Below are positions 8,944 to 17,734 of a stretch of DNA of 64,000 bases, piece after piece (within the stretch, counting starts at the first letter, position 1; every line of letters begins with the position of its first letter). Made by a program: the position numbers and the translations under genes. The stretch comes from Psychroserpens sp. Hel_I_66 (lineage in GTDB: Bacteria; Bacteroidota; Bacteroidia; Flavobacteriales; Flavobacteriaceae): NCBI RefSeq assembly GCF_000799465.1, contig NZ_JUGU01000001.1:744001-808000 (forward strand), read 5' to 3'. The notes beneath the pieces are model-generated. The model was not told the origin of the DNA. It saw nothing but the letters and a program-made list of their open reading frames with translations, and ran no database searches.

Positions 8944-10535
8944 AGAATTTCTCAAAACTTATAAGCGCTGTTGAAATCACCAACAAAACAAACGATAAAA
9001 TTGCAGCGTTTGTTGATTATTTCACGCATGCTCCAGATAAAGATAAATTATGGCTCATTGCAATTTTTACGGGTAAACGACCTAAACGCCCTGTAAAAAC
9101 AACGTTGATGAAACAATGGTGTATGGAAATCACAGAAATACCTGAGTGGCTATTTTTCGAAAGCTACAGTACGGTTGGAGATTTGGGGGAAACCATGGCA
9201 TTATTATTACCTGAGCCAACGCATAAAATTGAAAAATTATTTAGTGAATGGATGCAGGAAATTGTTGAACTTAAAGCAAAATCTGATGATGAAAAAGAAG
9301 CCTACATCCGAAATGCCTGGTCAGGTTTGGAAACTCAAGAATGTCTCATTTTTAATAAATTAATTGGTGGCAGTTTTAGGTTAGGCGTTTCTAAAAAAAC
9401 CTTGGTCAATGCTTTGGCTAAATATTCTGGAATTGAGGCTAACCAGCTTATGCACAGTATTATTGGTAATTGGGATATTAATGAAATTACCTTTGAGGAG
9501 TTACTTCAAGGTGAGCATATCAATTACGACAATTCAAAACCATATCCATTTTGTTTGGCTTACGCTTTGGAAAAAGAATTAGACGAGTTGGGTGACGTCA
9601 ATGATTGGCAAGTGGAGTATAAATGGGATGGTATTCGCGGACAAATCGTCAAACGAAACAACGAAATTTTCATTTGGTCAAGAGGTGAGGAACTCGTTAC
9701 AGAGCAATTTCCAGAATTGATGGAGGCCATAGAACAATTGGATGGCGATTTCGTGATTGACGGAGAGATTCTGGCTTTGAAAGATAACGGAATTCTATTA
9801 TTCAACGATTTACAAAAACGACTCAATAGAAAAAATGTCACCAAAAAACTACTCGACGACGTACCAATTGGTTTTTACGCCTATGACATGATGGAGTGGG
9901 ATAACAAAGATATTAGAGAACAACCGCTCAGTTTCCGAAGAGAAAAATTAGAGAAATTGTTTTCTTCGGAAGCAACAGATAATAAAACCTTATTTATATC
10001 CCAATTGATTTCTTCGGAAAGCTGGCAGGATTTGATCCCGATACGTCAAGGAGCACGAGCCAAGGATAGTGAAGGGTTGATGCTCAAACAGAAAAACTCA
10101 CCATATCATACTGGTCGAAAAAAAGGAGACTGGTGGAAATGGAAAGTCGACCCATTAACCATTGATGCAGTCATGATTTATGCGCAAAAAGGGAGCGGAA
10201 GAAGAAGTGCCCACTATACAGATTACACCTTTGCGGTTAAAAAGGATGACGGTTTGGTTACGGTTGCCAAAGCCTATTCTGGATTGACTAATGAAGAGAT
10301 AAAAGAAGTCAGTAGATTTGTAAAAAAGAATGCTATCGAAAAATTTGGTCCAGTACGCACGGTAAAGCCAGAATTGGTTTTTGAAATTGCTTTTGAAGGT
10401 ATTGCGTTAAGTAACCGTCATAAATCTGGAGTCGCATTACGTTTTCCGAGAATTTCAAGATGGCGAAAAGACAAACCGGTTGAAGAAATCGATACTATAG
10501 AAACTGTTAAACAATTGATTACGTCTCCAAATTGA
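8940..10535 (+). CDS. ATP-dependent DNA ligase (repair cassette)
   Basis: A 531-residue ATP-dependent DNA ligase of the bacterial cassette type, distinct from the NAD-dependent replicative ligase. Motif I is EYKWDGIRG with adenylated Lys228. Later nucleotidyltransferase motifs are DGEILA, GFYAYDMMEWD, EGLMLK and WWKWKVDP. An N-terminal alpha-helical DNA-binding domain (1-205) and a C-terminal OB-fold domain (from about 415; AVMIYAQKGSGRR) complete the expected order. It should seal nicks or breaks during repair, handling ends processed by the exonuclease, helicase and PdeM encoded beside it. It overlaps the previous gene by ATGA and the next by TTGA. Confidence 0.93.
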   Translation: MKNFSKLISAVEITNKTNDKIAAFVDYFTHAPDKDKLWLIAIFTGKRPKRPVKTTLMKQWCMEITEIPEWLFFESYSTVGDLGETMALLLPEPTHKIEKLFSEWMQEIVELKAKSDDEKEAYIRNAWSGLETQECLIFNKLIGGSFRLGVSKKTLVNALAKYSGIEANQLMHSIIGNWDINEITFEELLQGEHINYDNSKPYPFCLAYALEKELDELGDVNDWQVEYKWDGIRGQIVKRNNEIFIWSRGEELVTEQFPELMEAIEQLDGDFVIDGEILALKDNGILLFNDLQKRLNRKNVTKKLLDDVPIGFYAYDMMEWDNKDIREQPLSFRREKLEKLFSSEATDNKTLFISQLISSESWQDLIPIRQGARAKDSEGLMLKQKNSPYHTGRKKGDWWKWKVDPLTIDAVMIYAQKGSGRRSAHYTDYTFAVKKDDGLVTVAKAYSGLTNEEIKEVSRFVKKNAIEKFGPVRTVKPELVFEIAFEGIALSNRHKSGVALRFPRISRWRKDKPVEEIDTIETVKQLITSPN

Positions 10536-12994
10536 GTACATCGTTTAAAAATTCACAAGGCTATAAAATAATTGAGGATTGGATGGGTTCAAAAGCGAAT
10601 GAACCATTCAAATTTCAAGAACAAACGTGGGCTAAATATCATCACGGTTATAGCGGTATGGTGGTTGCTCCAACTGGGTTTGGTAAAACATTTTCGGTGT
10701 TTTTAGCAGTAGTGATAGACTATCTCAACTATCCAGAAAACTACAAAAAAGGGTTGAAATTATTATGGGTAAGTCCTTTGCGATCACTAGCAAAAGATTT
10801 AGCCAAAGCGATGACTACTGCTGTTGAGGAGATTGGTTTGGATTGGGAAGTCGCAGTAAGAAATGGAGATACACCAACCAAAATAAGACGACAACAAGAA
10901 CGGTTAATGCCAGATATTCTCATTGTCACACCAGAAACACTTCATTTATTATTTTCACAGAAAAAAAATTCAAAATGGTTTAAACATGTGAAATGTGTCG
11001 CAGTTGATGAGTGGCATGAACTGATTGGAAACAAAAGAGGGATTCTAGTGGAGTTGGCAATGGCGCGATTGATTACAATTTCCGAAGACATTAAAATTTG
11101 GGGAATTACCGCAACTATTGGTAATTTGGAAGAAGCAGGTAAGGTGCTCCTTCCGTATCCAAAATTAAAAACGGTGATGATTACCGCTAAGGAGAAAAAG
11201 AAAATCAAGGTGGTTACGGTGTTGCCAGATGAAGTAGAAGTATTGCCTTGGGCTGGACATTTGGGTAAAAGTATGGCATCAAAAATTATCCCGATCATCC
11301 ACGAAAATAAAACGACTTTAATTTTTACGAATACCAGAGGACAGTCGGAATTATGGTATCAAATAATTTTGGAAGCAGATCCAGATTTGGCAGGTTTGCT
11401 GGCCATCCACCATGGATCAATTGATAAAAATTTACGAAATTGGATTGAGGATAACATTTCCGAAGGCAACCTAAAAGCAGTAGTTTGTACGTCATCGTTG
11501 GATTTGGGAGTGGATTTTAAACCTGTAGATTGCGTCATCCAAATTGGCTCTGCAAAAGGGATTGCGCGATTTATGCAACGTGCTGGTCGTAGTGGTCACT
11601 CGCCTTATGAGGTGTCCAAAATTTATTTGATCCCTACCCATTCGCTGGAAATTATTGAGGCTGCAGCACTTAGGGAAGCGGTTGGAGAACGTCGTGTTGA
11701 AGCGCGTGAGCCTATGGTATTGACCTACGATGTGATGGTTCAGTTTATGGTCACTTTGGCGGTTGGAGAAGGATTTAAGGCAGAAAACGTTTATGAATTA
11801 TTATTGAGCACTCATGCGTTTTCCATGTTGACCGAAGATGAATTTGCATGGGCAATCCAGTTTATTACACAAGGCGGAAATACGCTAAAATCATACGAGG
11901 AATTCCATAAAGTTGAAAAGGACGACAATGGGATTTTTAGAGCAAAAAGCAGAAGAATTAGCATGCTCCATCGCATGAATATGGGAGCCATTGTTAGTGA
12001 GGCCATGTTGCGTGTTAAGTTTATGAGTGGAGGATATATTGGCATGATTGAAGAATATTTTGTCACCAAACTCAAACCCAACGATAGTTTTGTACTTGCT
12101 GGTCGCGTGTTAGAATTGGTTCATATTAAGGATATGACTGCGTTTGTGCGCATAAGCAAAGCCAAAAAAGCGATTACACCAAGTTGGCTTGGAGGTCGAT
12201 TACCATTAACGTCGTACATGAGTCATTTTCTTCGGAAAAAATTGAGCGATTCTCTAAATCCCGGAATTAGAGAACGTGAGCTTAAGTTTTTACACCCATT
12301 GATTGCGCGACAAAGTGCCTTTTCACACATCCCGAAAGAGGATGAATTTTTGGTAGAAATGATTAATACCAAAGAAGGTTTCCATTTGTTTATGTACCCT
12401 TTTGAAGGTCGTTTGGTGCACGAGGTGATTTCCGCATTGATTGCTTATCGTATTGGCAAAATCAAACCGCTGACCTTTACGATTGCGATGAACGATTACG
12501 GATTTGAACTCCTAAGCGATCAAGAAATCCCGGTCAATAAAGAAAATATTAGCGAACTTTTAAGCGCAGACCATTTAATGGACGATGTCATCGCTAGTAT
12601 TAATGCTGCGGAAATGGCTTCGCGTAAATTTCGTGATATTGCAGTTATTTCTGGGCTTGTGGTACAATCTATGCCTGGACGCAATCAAAATAATAAAAGC
12701 CTGCAATCTTCATCTGGATTGATTTTTAGGGTGTTGGATGAAAACGAACCGAATAATCTATTATTACGACAAGCCTATACTGAAGTTTTTAATCAGCAAT
12801 TGGAAGAAGTACGATTAAAGGAAGCCTTTAAGAGAATCAATAAAAGCAAGCTAATTATCAAAGAATCCAATACCTTTACACCTTTAAGTTTTCCTATTAA
12901 GGTAGATAGTTTGAGACAAACCTTAACCAGTGAAAAACTAGATAAACGAATCGCACGCATACAAGCAGACGTCTATAAAAAGAGTAAAATATGA
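10532..12994 (+). CDS. Ligase-associated DEXH-box helicase (Lhr-like)
   Basis: Superfamily 2 DNA helicase of 820 residues, the Lhr-core type found with the cassette ligase. Walker A is APTGFGKT (Lys52) and the DExH box is VAVDEWHEL; the second RecA domain has LIFTNTRGQSE, CTSSLDLGVD and QRAGRSGH. The winged-helix and Lhr-specific domains fill the C-terminal half, giving the usual length. Lhr-core enzymes are 3'-to-5' translocases that unwind DNA or RNA:DNA hybrids. The start is TTG at 10532, overlapping the ligase TGA, and the next gene starts inside its stop codon (ATGA). All four cassette genes are coupled in this way. Confidence 0.93.
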   Translation: MSTSFKNSQGYKIIEDWMGSKANEPFKFQEQTWAKYHHGYSGMVVAPTGFGKTFSVFLAVVIDYLNYPENYKKGLKLLWVSPLRSLAKDLAKAMTTAVEEIGLDWEVAVRNGDTPTKIRRQQERLMPDILIVTPETLHLLFSQKKNSKWFKHVKCVAVDEWHELIGNKRGILVELAMARLITISEDIKIWGITATIGNLEEAGKVLLPYPKLKTVMITAKEKKKIKVVTVLPDEVEVLPWAGHLGKSMASKIIPIIHENKTTLIFTNTRGQSELWYQIILEADPDLAGLLAIHHGSIDKNLRNWIEDNISEGNLKAVVCTSSLDLGVDFKPVDCVIQIGSAKGIARFMQRAGRSGHSPYEVSKIYLIPTHSLEIIEAAALREAVGERRVEAREPMVLTYDVMVQFMVTLAVGEGFKAENVYELLLSTHAFSMLTEDEFAWAIQFITQGGNTLKSYEEFHKVEKDDNGIFRAKSRRISMLHRMNMGAIVSEAMLRVKFMSGGYIGMIEEYFVTKLKPNDSFVLAGRVLELVHIKDMTAFVRISKAKKAITPSWLGGRLPLTSYMSHFLRKKLSDSLNPGIRERELKFLHPLIARQSAFSHIPKEDEFLVEMINTKEGFHLFMYPFEGRLVHEVISALIAYRIGKIKPLTFTIAMNDYGFELLSDQEIPVNKENISELLSADHLMDDVIASINAAEMASRKFRDIAVISGLVVQSMPGRNQNNKSLQSSSGLIFRVLDENEPNNLLLRQAYTEVFNQQLEEVRLKEAFKRINKSKLIIKESNTFTPLSFPIKVDSLRQTLTSEKLDKRIARIQADVYKKSKI

Positions 12995-13638
12995 TCCATG
13001 CTGAAAAGCAAATCACTATTAATGGTGAATCTCTACAATTAAATAATTTACGGGCAATATTTTGGAAACGAGAGCAAACGCTCATTGCTTCTGACCTGCA
13101 TATTGGTAAATCTGCACATTTCAGAAGACATGGCATTGCCATTTCATCAAACGTTCAAAAAAAGGATTTGAAACGATTATCGTTTTTGATAGATCACTAC
13201 CAAGCAAAAAAGCTCATTGTCGTTGGCGATTTATTTCATGCTGAAATCAATACAGATATGGACTTGTTTAGAGATTGGAGACATCAATACAGTAACTTGG
13301 AAATCATTTTGATTAAAGGCAATCACGACAGACTCAAAGATCACGTTTATGATAGTTTTGCCATAGATTGTTGCAACAAGTCACTAGATGTATCGCCTTT
13401 TAAATTTATACATGAGCCCAAAAAAGTGGATGATGCCTTTATCATTTCTGGTCATATCCATCCTGGTGTGTTGATAAAAAGTAGAGGCAGACCTCGTATT
13501 AAACTTCCTTGTTTTAAAGTAACCCAAAATCAGTTGATTCTTCCTGCCTTTAGTGAATTTACAGGTTTGGCGACGTCAAGAGTAAAAGATGGAGTTTGTT
13601 TTTATGCGTTTACGGAAACTTCTTTTTTTGAGTTTTGA
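12991..13638 (+). CDS. pdeM: Ligase-associated endonuclease/phosphoesterase PdeM
   Basis: A 215-residue calcineurin-type metallophosphoesterase, last gene of the repair cassette. The metal-binding motifs are all visible in order: SDLHIGKSAHFRRHG, VVGDLFHAEIN, IKGNHDRL and SGHIHPGV. The SDLHIGK...FR..G pattern is typical of the ligase-associated subfamily. Biochemical work on relatives shows manganese-dependent nuclease or phosphodiesterase activity. The start overlaps the helicase stop by four bases. No clear terminator is seen in the 131 bases between this gene and the convergent gene at 13770-14339. Confidence 0.9.
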   Translation: MIHAEKQITINGESLQLNNLRAIFWKREQTLIASDLHIGKSAHFRRHGIAISSNVQKKDLKRLSFLIDHYQAKKLIVVGDLFHAEINTDMDLFRDWRHQYSNLEIILIKGNHDRLKDHVYDSFAIDCCNKSLDVSPFKFIHEPKKVDDAFIISGHIHPGVLIKSRGRPRIKLPCFKVTQNQLILPAFSEFTGLATSRVKDGVCFYAFTETSFFEF

Positions 13639-13769
13639 GAATTAATGAATAAACTCTTTAGAATGTAATTTTCATTAGTTTAATATGACATTATGTGAAG
13701 GGTTTTACAGTAATAGCTTAAGGTCCTGTTTTTTGTGCATTCAATTATTTAGTTTCTTGTTCCGTAGAA

Positions 13770-14339
13770 TTATTTACTTTCAACATCTCTCAAAATTATA
13801 TCTTCCACTTCATTAATTTCTGAACTGTGTAATACAGCAATATCGCCAGTACTTTCAAAAACTACTGCTTGAACCTCTGACAACTTATGCACGTTAGCTT
13901 CTCTTAATTTTGCCATCAAGTCGCTCACTCCAACGTTACATCTTTTTAAATTATCATAAAGAATTTCACCATTTTTCATTAGAAACTGTGGTTTGTTGGT
14001 AAATAGCTTTTTAAACAAATCACTTTTTCTGACTAAAAAAGAGAATAGTGTTTGAAATCCTATTACACAAAAGAGAGCTAAAATACCTTTTAATACGCCT
14101 TGGTCTTTATTTATTATAATTGACGCTAATATAGAACCTACTGCAATAGTTGATGCAAAATCAAAACTTGACATTTTTGCAAATGTCCTCAAACCAAATA
14201 TTCTGGTGATAACCATAATGGCTGAAAAAATTCCGAGAACTGAAATAACTATTAACATGGCGGTTTCTAAATTCATAATTTTTATATTAAGTCTGGGTGA
14301 GGTTTCGTGATTATAAACGTGTAACAGTTCTTTTAGCAT
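13770..14339 (-). CDS. DUF421/YetF-family membrane protein
   Basis: A 189-residue membrane protein of the DUF421 (YetF) family. Two or three N-terminal membrane helices (about 27-105) include the family signature GLRTFAKMSSFDFASTIAVG, and a soluble C-terminal domain carries the conserved pattern PQFLMKNGEILYDNLKRCNV. Function in the family is poorly known. The Met at residue 22 (MNLETAMLIV, base 14276) directly precedes the first helix and could be the true start; the upstream ATG adds a short polar leader. It stands alone and faces the repair cassette tail to tail. Confidence 0.85.
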   Translation of the reverse strand: MLKELLHVYNHETSPRLNIKIMNLETAMLIVISVLGIFSAIMVITRIFGLRTFAKMSSFDFASTIAVGSILASIIINKDQGVLKGILALFCVIGFQTLFSFLVRKSDLFKKLFTNKPQFLMKNGEILYDNLKRCNVGVSDLMAKLREANVHKLSEVQAVVFESTGDIAVLHSSEINEVEDIILRDVESK

Positions 14340-14498
14340 TGCACATAATGCTTAAAAAAATTTTTACGTACTAAAATCATCTAATTTAACTTTTACAAAA
14401 TTAATAGAAAATCCGCAAAAATGTAGTAAGTATTGGAAAACCAATTAATTTATTGTAATGGTTTGATTTCTGGATTTTGTATCTAAATAAGAGGTAGG

Positions 14499-14807
14499 TT
14501 ATTCTACTAATTGTAAAAATTCCGTCGGTACTTCTAAAAGCTCTTGATAGCACCAGCTATTTGGGCAATCGTCATTCAATTCAGAATGTTCTGCAATTCT
14601 AATTATTATTATACCGTTGCCTTGATCAATTCCAGTATAAACTTCTCCGATTTCAAAAGTTCGCTCAGATACTCCAACGACACCACCAACAGTTACTGTA
14701 GTTGAATATTCTGTTATAAATTCATACCCGTTATTTTGAGTTTCATCGTCTGAGCTACAAGAAAATAATCCAAAAATTAATGCAAAAAGGTATATTGGTT
14801 TTTTCAT
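14499..14807 (-). CDS. Small hypothetical lipoprotein
   Basis: A 102-residue protein with a clear lipoprotein signal (KPIYLFALIFGLFSCSS; cleavage before Cys). The mature part is acidic and short, with beta-strand-like segments (EYSTTVTVGGVVGVSERTFEIGE) and two cysteines near the end (DDCPNSWCYQ). I do not recognise a family. It is a single gene flanked by gaps of about 150 bases with no clear regulatory structure. Confidence 0.7.
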   Translation of the reverse strand: MKKPIYLFALIFGLFSCSSDDETQNNGYEFITEYSTTVTVGGVVGVSERTFEIGEVYTGIDQGNGIIIIRIAEHSELNDDCPNSWCYQELLEVPTEFLQLVE

Positions 14808-14965
14808 AATTATTTTTTTAAAAGATGCAAAAACACCATTAAGGTTGCGTCAACTTAAATACAACTTATTACAATATATAAATATAATTCATTTCATCCA
14901 AATTCAAAGTATTCAACTTATTTGCAATCATCAACTATATTTTACTATATTAAAAAAAAGCTAAA

Positions 14966-15550
14966 ATAGAACCACTCGACCAGCAGTATTGGGATAACCG
15001 TTATAAAGACAATAAAATTCAATGGGATTTGGGTGAAGTGTCACCTCCAATCAAAGCCTATTTTGATCAAGTGGAGAACAAGTCTCTCAAGATATTGATT
15101 CCTGGTGGTGGTAATTCTTACGAAGCTGAGTATTTATACAAAATTGGTTTTAAAAATGTGTATGTCGTTGATTTGTCCCAAACAGCGTTGGACAATATCA
15201 AATCTCGAGTACCAAATTTCCCAAAAGCGCAATTGATCCATGGCAATTTTTTTGATTTACAAATGACGTTCGATATCATTGTTGAGCAAACCTTCTTTTG
15301 TGCTTTACATCTCAATCTAAGAACAGATTATATGTCTAAAATGGATGAACTACTGCTTCCGAAGGGAAAAATAATTGGCGTATTATTTAATCTCCCGCTC
15401 AATGATGACCAACCACCTTTTGGTGGAAACCTGCCACTCTATAAAAAATTATTCACCACGCATTTTAAAATACTCAAGATGGAGCCATGCTACAACTCTA
15501 TAAAAAAAAGGGAAGGGAAGGAATTGTTCTTTGAAGTCATTAAGGAATAG
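14966..15550 (+). CDS. TPMT-like SAM-dependent methyltransferase, start codon abnormal
   Basis: Class I methyltransferase of the thiopurine S-methyltransferase (TPMT) type. The SAM-binding motif is KILIPGGGNSYEAEYL, and PPFGGNLPLYKKLF is typical of the family. The first usable standard start is TTG 15029, but conserved family sequence (DQQYWDNRYKDNKIQWDLG) is encoded upstream in the same frame, which is open back to a TAA at 14951. That open stretch has no ATG, GTG or TTG. The only plausible initiator is ATA at 14966, giving a protein that begins xEPLDQQYW, as homologues do. The gene may use ATA, start at 15029 and be damaged, or contain an error. The coordinates given assume the ATA position. 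Confidence 0.72.
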   Translation: MEPLDQQYWDNRYKDNKIQWDLGEVSPPIKAYFDQVENKSLKILIPGGGNSYEAEYLYKIGFKNVYVVDLSQTALDNIKSRVPNFPKAQLIHGNFFDLQMTFDIIVEQTFFCALHLNLRTDYMSKMDELLLPKGKIIGVLFNLPLNDDQPPFGGNLPLYKKLFTTHFKILKMEPCYNSIKKREGKELFFEVIKE

Positions 15551-15649
15551 AGTTCCCTTTTTAATGATCTAACAAATATCCTTTTAAAGGTGTAACATTT
15601 TGATGGAGTTTGCGTCCTATAGGTAATCAATCATTAATTTGAAATCATC

Positions 15650-15985
15650 ATGAGACAGGACAATCAACTTTTAGTATTAACACATCTTAGTCAGTTACTT
15701 ACATTTATCACTGGATTTGGCGGATTAATCGTGCCACTGGTTATATGGGCAACGCAAAAGGAGACTGTGTATAAAATGGATCAACAAGGTAAGAATATCG
15801 TAAACTTTCAATTAAGTATTTTGGTTTACAGTATTATCTGCATTCCGTTGGTATTTATAATTGTTGGCATCTTCGGACTTATCGCTTTGTGTTTGCTATC
15901 ATTTATTTTACCAATCACAAATGCTATTAAAGCAAGTCATGGCGAATCTCCAAAATATCCTTTATCTCTTAATTTTATTAGTTAG
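15650..15985 (+). CDS. DUF4870 membrane protein
   Basis: A 111-residue integral membrane protein of the DUF4870 (Tic20-like) family. Three hydrophobic segments are seen (about 10-34, 52-72, 75-92), with the family pattern QLLTFITGFGGLIVPLVIW followed by GKNIVNFQLS. The function of these proteins is not established. It starts at ATG 15650 and is followed by a strong terminator, so it is probably transcribed alone. Confidence 0.85.
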   Translation: MRQDNQLLVLTHLSQLLTFITGFGGLIVPLVIWATQKETVYKMDQQGKNIVNFQLSILVYSIICIPLVFIIVGIFGLIALCLLSFILPITNAIKASHGESPKYPLSLNFIS

Positions 15986-16012
15986 TTATTTTTATTTTTT
16001 TAGAGGTAAATG

Positions 16013-16046
16013 AAAACGCGCACTTTTTATAGTGCGCGTTTTTTAT
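16013..16046 (+). terminator. Rho-independent terminator after the DUF4870 gene
   Basis: AAACGCGCACT and AGTGCGCGTTT form a GC-rich stem around a short T-rich loop, followed by T6. It is close to symmetric and could work in both directions; the gene at 16078-16320 converges on it. Confidence 0.9.
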
Positions 16047-16077
16047 ATATTATTTCTTCGGAAATAGAAAACCATTA

Positions 16078-16320
16078 TTAGTTACCAATAGAATTTATTT
16101 CATCTTTAACTTTTGACTTTTTTCTGGTCCATTTGCTGCCATATTTGAAAAACACATAACCAAGAACAATAGTCATTACAATAGCTCCAATGAATTCAAA
16201 AGTTTCAGTAGTTGATGCTCCTTTTCTACCAATTATCAGACTTACAATATTTCCTATAAAACTCAGAACACATAAAATTCCGAAGAATAAAAACAGATAA
16301 CCTAAAATTTTCTTTCCCAT
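16078..16320 (-). CDS. Small two-helix membrane protein
   Basis: An 80-residue protein with two hydrophobic helices (about 5-30 and 42-60) and a basic, charged C-terminal tail (KYGSKWTRKKSKVKDE). No family is recognised. It lies downstream of dnaN on the same strand but is separated from it by a strong palindromic terminator, so it likely has its own promoter. Confidence 0.6.
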   Translation of the reverse strand: MGKKILGYLFLFFGILCVLSFIGNIVSLIIGRKGASTTETFEFIGAIVMTIVLGYVFFKYGSKWTRKKSKVKDEINSIGN

Positions 16321-16386
16321 ATTTGTGAGTTTATTTTAACAAAGCAACCCGAAAATTTGGGATTGCTCGGTGTAATACTAAAATTA

Positions 16387-16414
16387 AAAACGCAACTTGA
16401 TCAAGTTGCGTTTT
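16387..16414 (-). terminator. Perfect 28-base palindromic terminator after dnaN
   Basis: The two 14-base halves, AAAACGCAACTTGA and its complement, are perfectly symmetric. Each side is followed by a T-rich stretch, so the structure can terminate on either strand. Its main role is probably to end dnaN transcription. Confidence 0.88.
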
Positions 16415-16477
16415 GTTATTTTTTCTATCTCGAAAATAATTGCTTTTCGATTTGAAGATATCTGTTTTTGCAAGTAT

Positions 16478-17596
16478 TTAACTGTTTAGCATCACAGGCA
16501 TTACTAACATCGTTACATGCTCACCTTCATCAAGTCCATCTACAGGTGTTAAGATTCCTGCTCTATTTGGAAGGCTCATTTCCAGTTGTACGTTATCTGC
16601 ATTGAGGTTGTTTAACATTTCTGTTAAAAAACGAGAGTTGAACCCAATTTGCATGTCGTCACCTTGGTAATCACAAGAGAGGCGCTCTTCTGCTTTGTTT
16701 GAGTAATCAATATCTTCCGCAGAAATATTTAATTCCGCACCAGCAATTTTCAAACGTATTTGGTGCGTTGTTTTATTAGAAAAGATACTCACACGACGAA
16801 CCGAGTTTAAAAACTGTGTTCTATCTATTGTAAGCTTATTTGGGTTTTCCTTAGGGATCACCGCTTCGTAATTTGGATATTTTCCGTCGATTAAACGACA
16901 AACCAATACCGAATTCTCAAACGTAAACTTGGCGTTAGAATCGTTATATTCTATCGTTACAGCATCATCGGTTGCAGCTAAAATTCCCTTTAAAAGATTT
17001 AAAGGTTTTTTAGGCATGATAAATTCCGCAACTTGATCTGCCTTAACATCCTCACGTGTGTATTTTACCAATTTGTGGGCGTCTGTTGCCACGAAGGTCA
17101 ATCCTTCCGTAGAAAACTGAAAAAAGACACCACTCATCACAGGACGCAAATCATCGTTTCCTGCTGCAAAAATAGTTTTGCTAATCGCAGTAGCCAAAAT
17201 TTCCCCAGCAATCGTTGTTGTGCTTGGATCGTCTAATTCTACCGATTTTGGAAACTCGTTACCATCTGCATACGCCAACGCGTATTTACCGTGGTTTGAA
17301 CTGATTTCTACCGTGTTATTTTCTTCAACAACAAAGGTTAAGGGCTGTTCAGGAAACGTCTTTAAAGTATCTAAAAGCAAACGGGCTGGCAACGCAATGC
17401 TACCATCTTCATCGCTCTCTACGTCAAGTGTAGAAGACATTGTGGTCTCTAAATCGCTTGCAGAAACCGTTAGTTTTGAATCTTTTAAATCGAATAAAAA
17501 ATTATCTAAAATAGGTAAGGTGTTTGAATTGTTAATCACACCGCCTAACACTTGTAATTGCTTAAGTAAGTATGTACTTGATACTATAAATTTCAT
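16478..17596 (-). CDS. dnaN: DNA polymerase III beta subunit (sliding clamp)
   Basis: The 372-residue sliding clamp has the normal length with three repeated clamp domains. Typical segments are the N-terminus KFIVSSTYLLKQLQVLGGVI, then LPILDNFLFDL, GIYF-like DDLRPVMSGVFFQF, DGKYPNYEAVIPKENP, and the C-terminal end MLVMPVMLNS, which closes the ring. It tethers the replicative polymerase to DNA. As is usual in Bacteroidota, dnaN is not next to dnaA; here it follows gldG on the same strand, a neighbourhood found in other flavobacteria. A TATATTTG element upstream fits its promoter. Confidence 0.97.
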   Translation of the reverse strand: MKFIVSSTYLLKQLQVLGGVINNSNTLPILDNFLFDLKDSKLTVSASDLETTMSSTLDVESDEDGSIALPARLLLDTLKTFPEQPLTFVVEENNTVEISSNHGKYALAYADGNEFPKSVELDDPSTTTIAGEILATAISKTIFAAGNDDLRPVMSGVFFQFSTEGLTFVATDAHKLVKYTREDVKADQVAEFIMPKKPLNLLKGILAATDDAVTIEYNDSNAKFTFENSVLVCRLIDGKYPNYEAVIPKENPNKLTIDRTQFLNSVRRVSIFSNKTTHQIRLKIAGAELNISAEDIDYSNKAEERLSCDYQGDDMQIGFNSRFLTEMLNNLNADNVQLEMSLPNRAGILTPVDGLDEGEHVTMLVMPVMLNS

Positions 17597-17645
17597 ACGA
17601 ATGGTCTATTGTTTTTAAACTGAGAACACAACAAATTGTGCCTTA

Positions 17646-17653
17646 CAAATATA
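17646..17653 (-). promoter_or_regulatory. Candidate -7 element for dnaN
   Basis: On the minus strand the sequence reads TATATTTG, matching the Bacteroidota -7 consensus TAnnTTTG, about 50 bases before the dnaN ATG. A TTTG lies about 24 bases further upstream, a little beyond the usual spacing for the -33 element. Confidence 0.5.
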
Positions 17654-17734
17654 TCTTAAAGCTATTGTTTTCTAAAACAAACTTATTAACAACTTGTTCC
17701 TTTAGAAAAGGGAATTTAAATGCAGAATTTTAAT

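Noticed and set aside
17178..17618. 146-residue plus-strand open frame opposite dnaN
   Set aside because: It lies fully inside dnaN on the other strand and its composition is that of a shadow frame.
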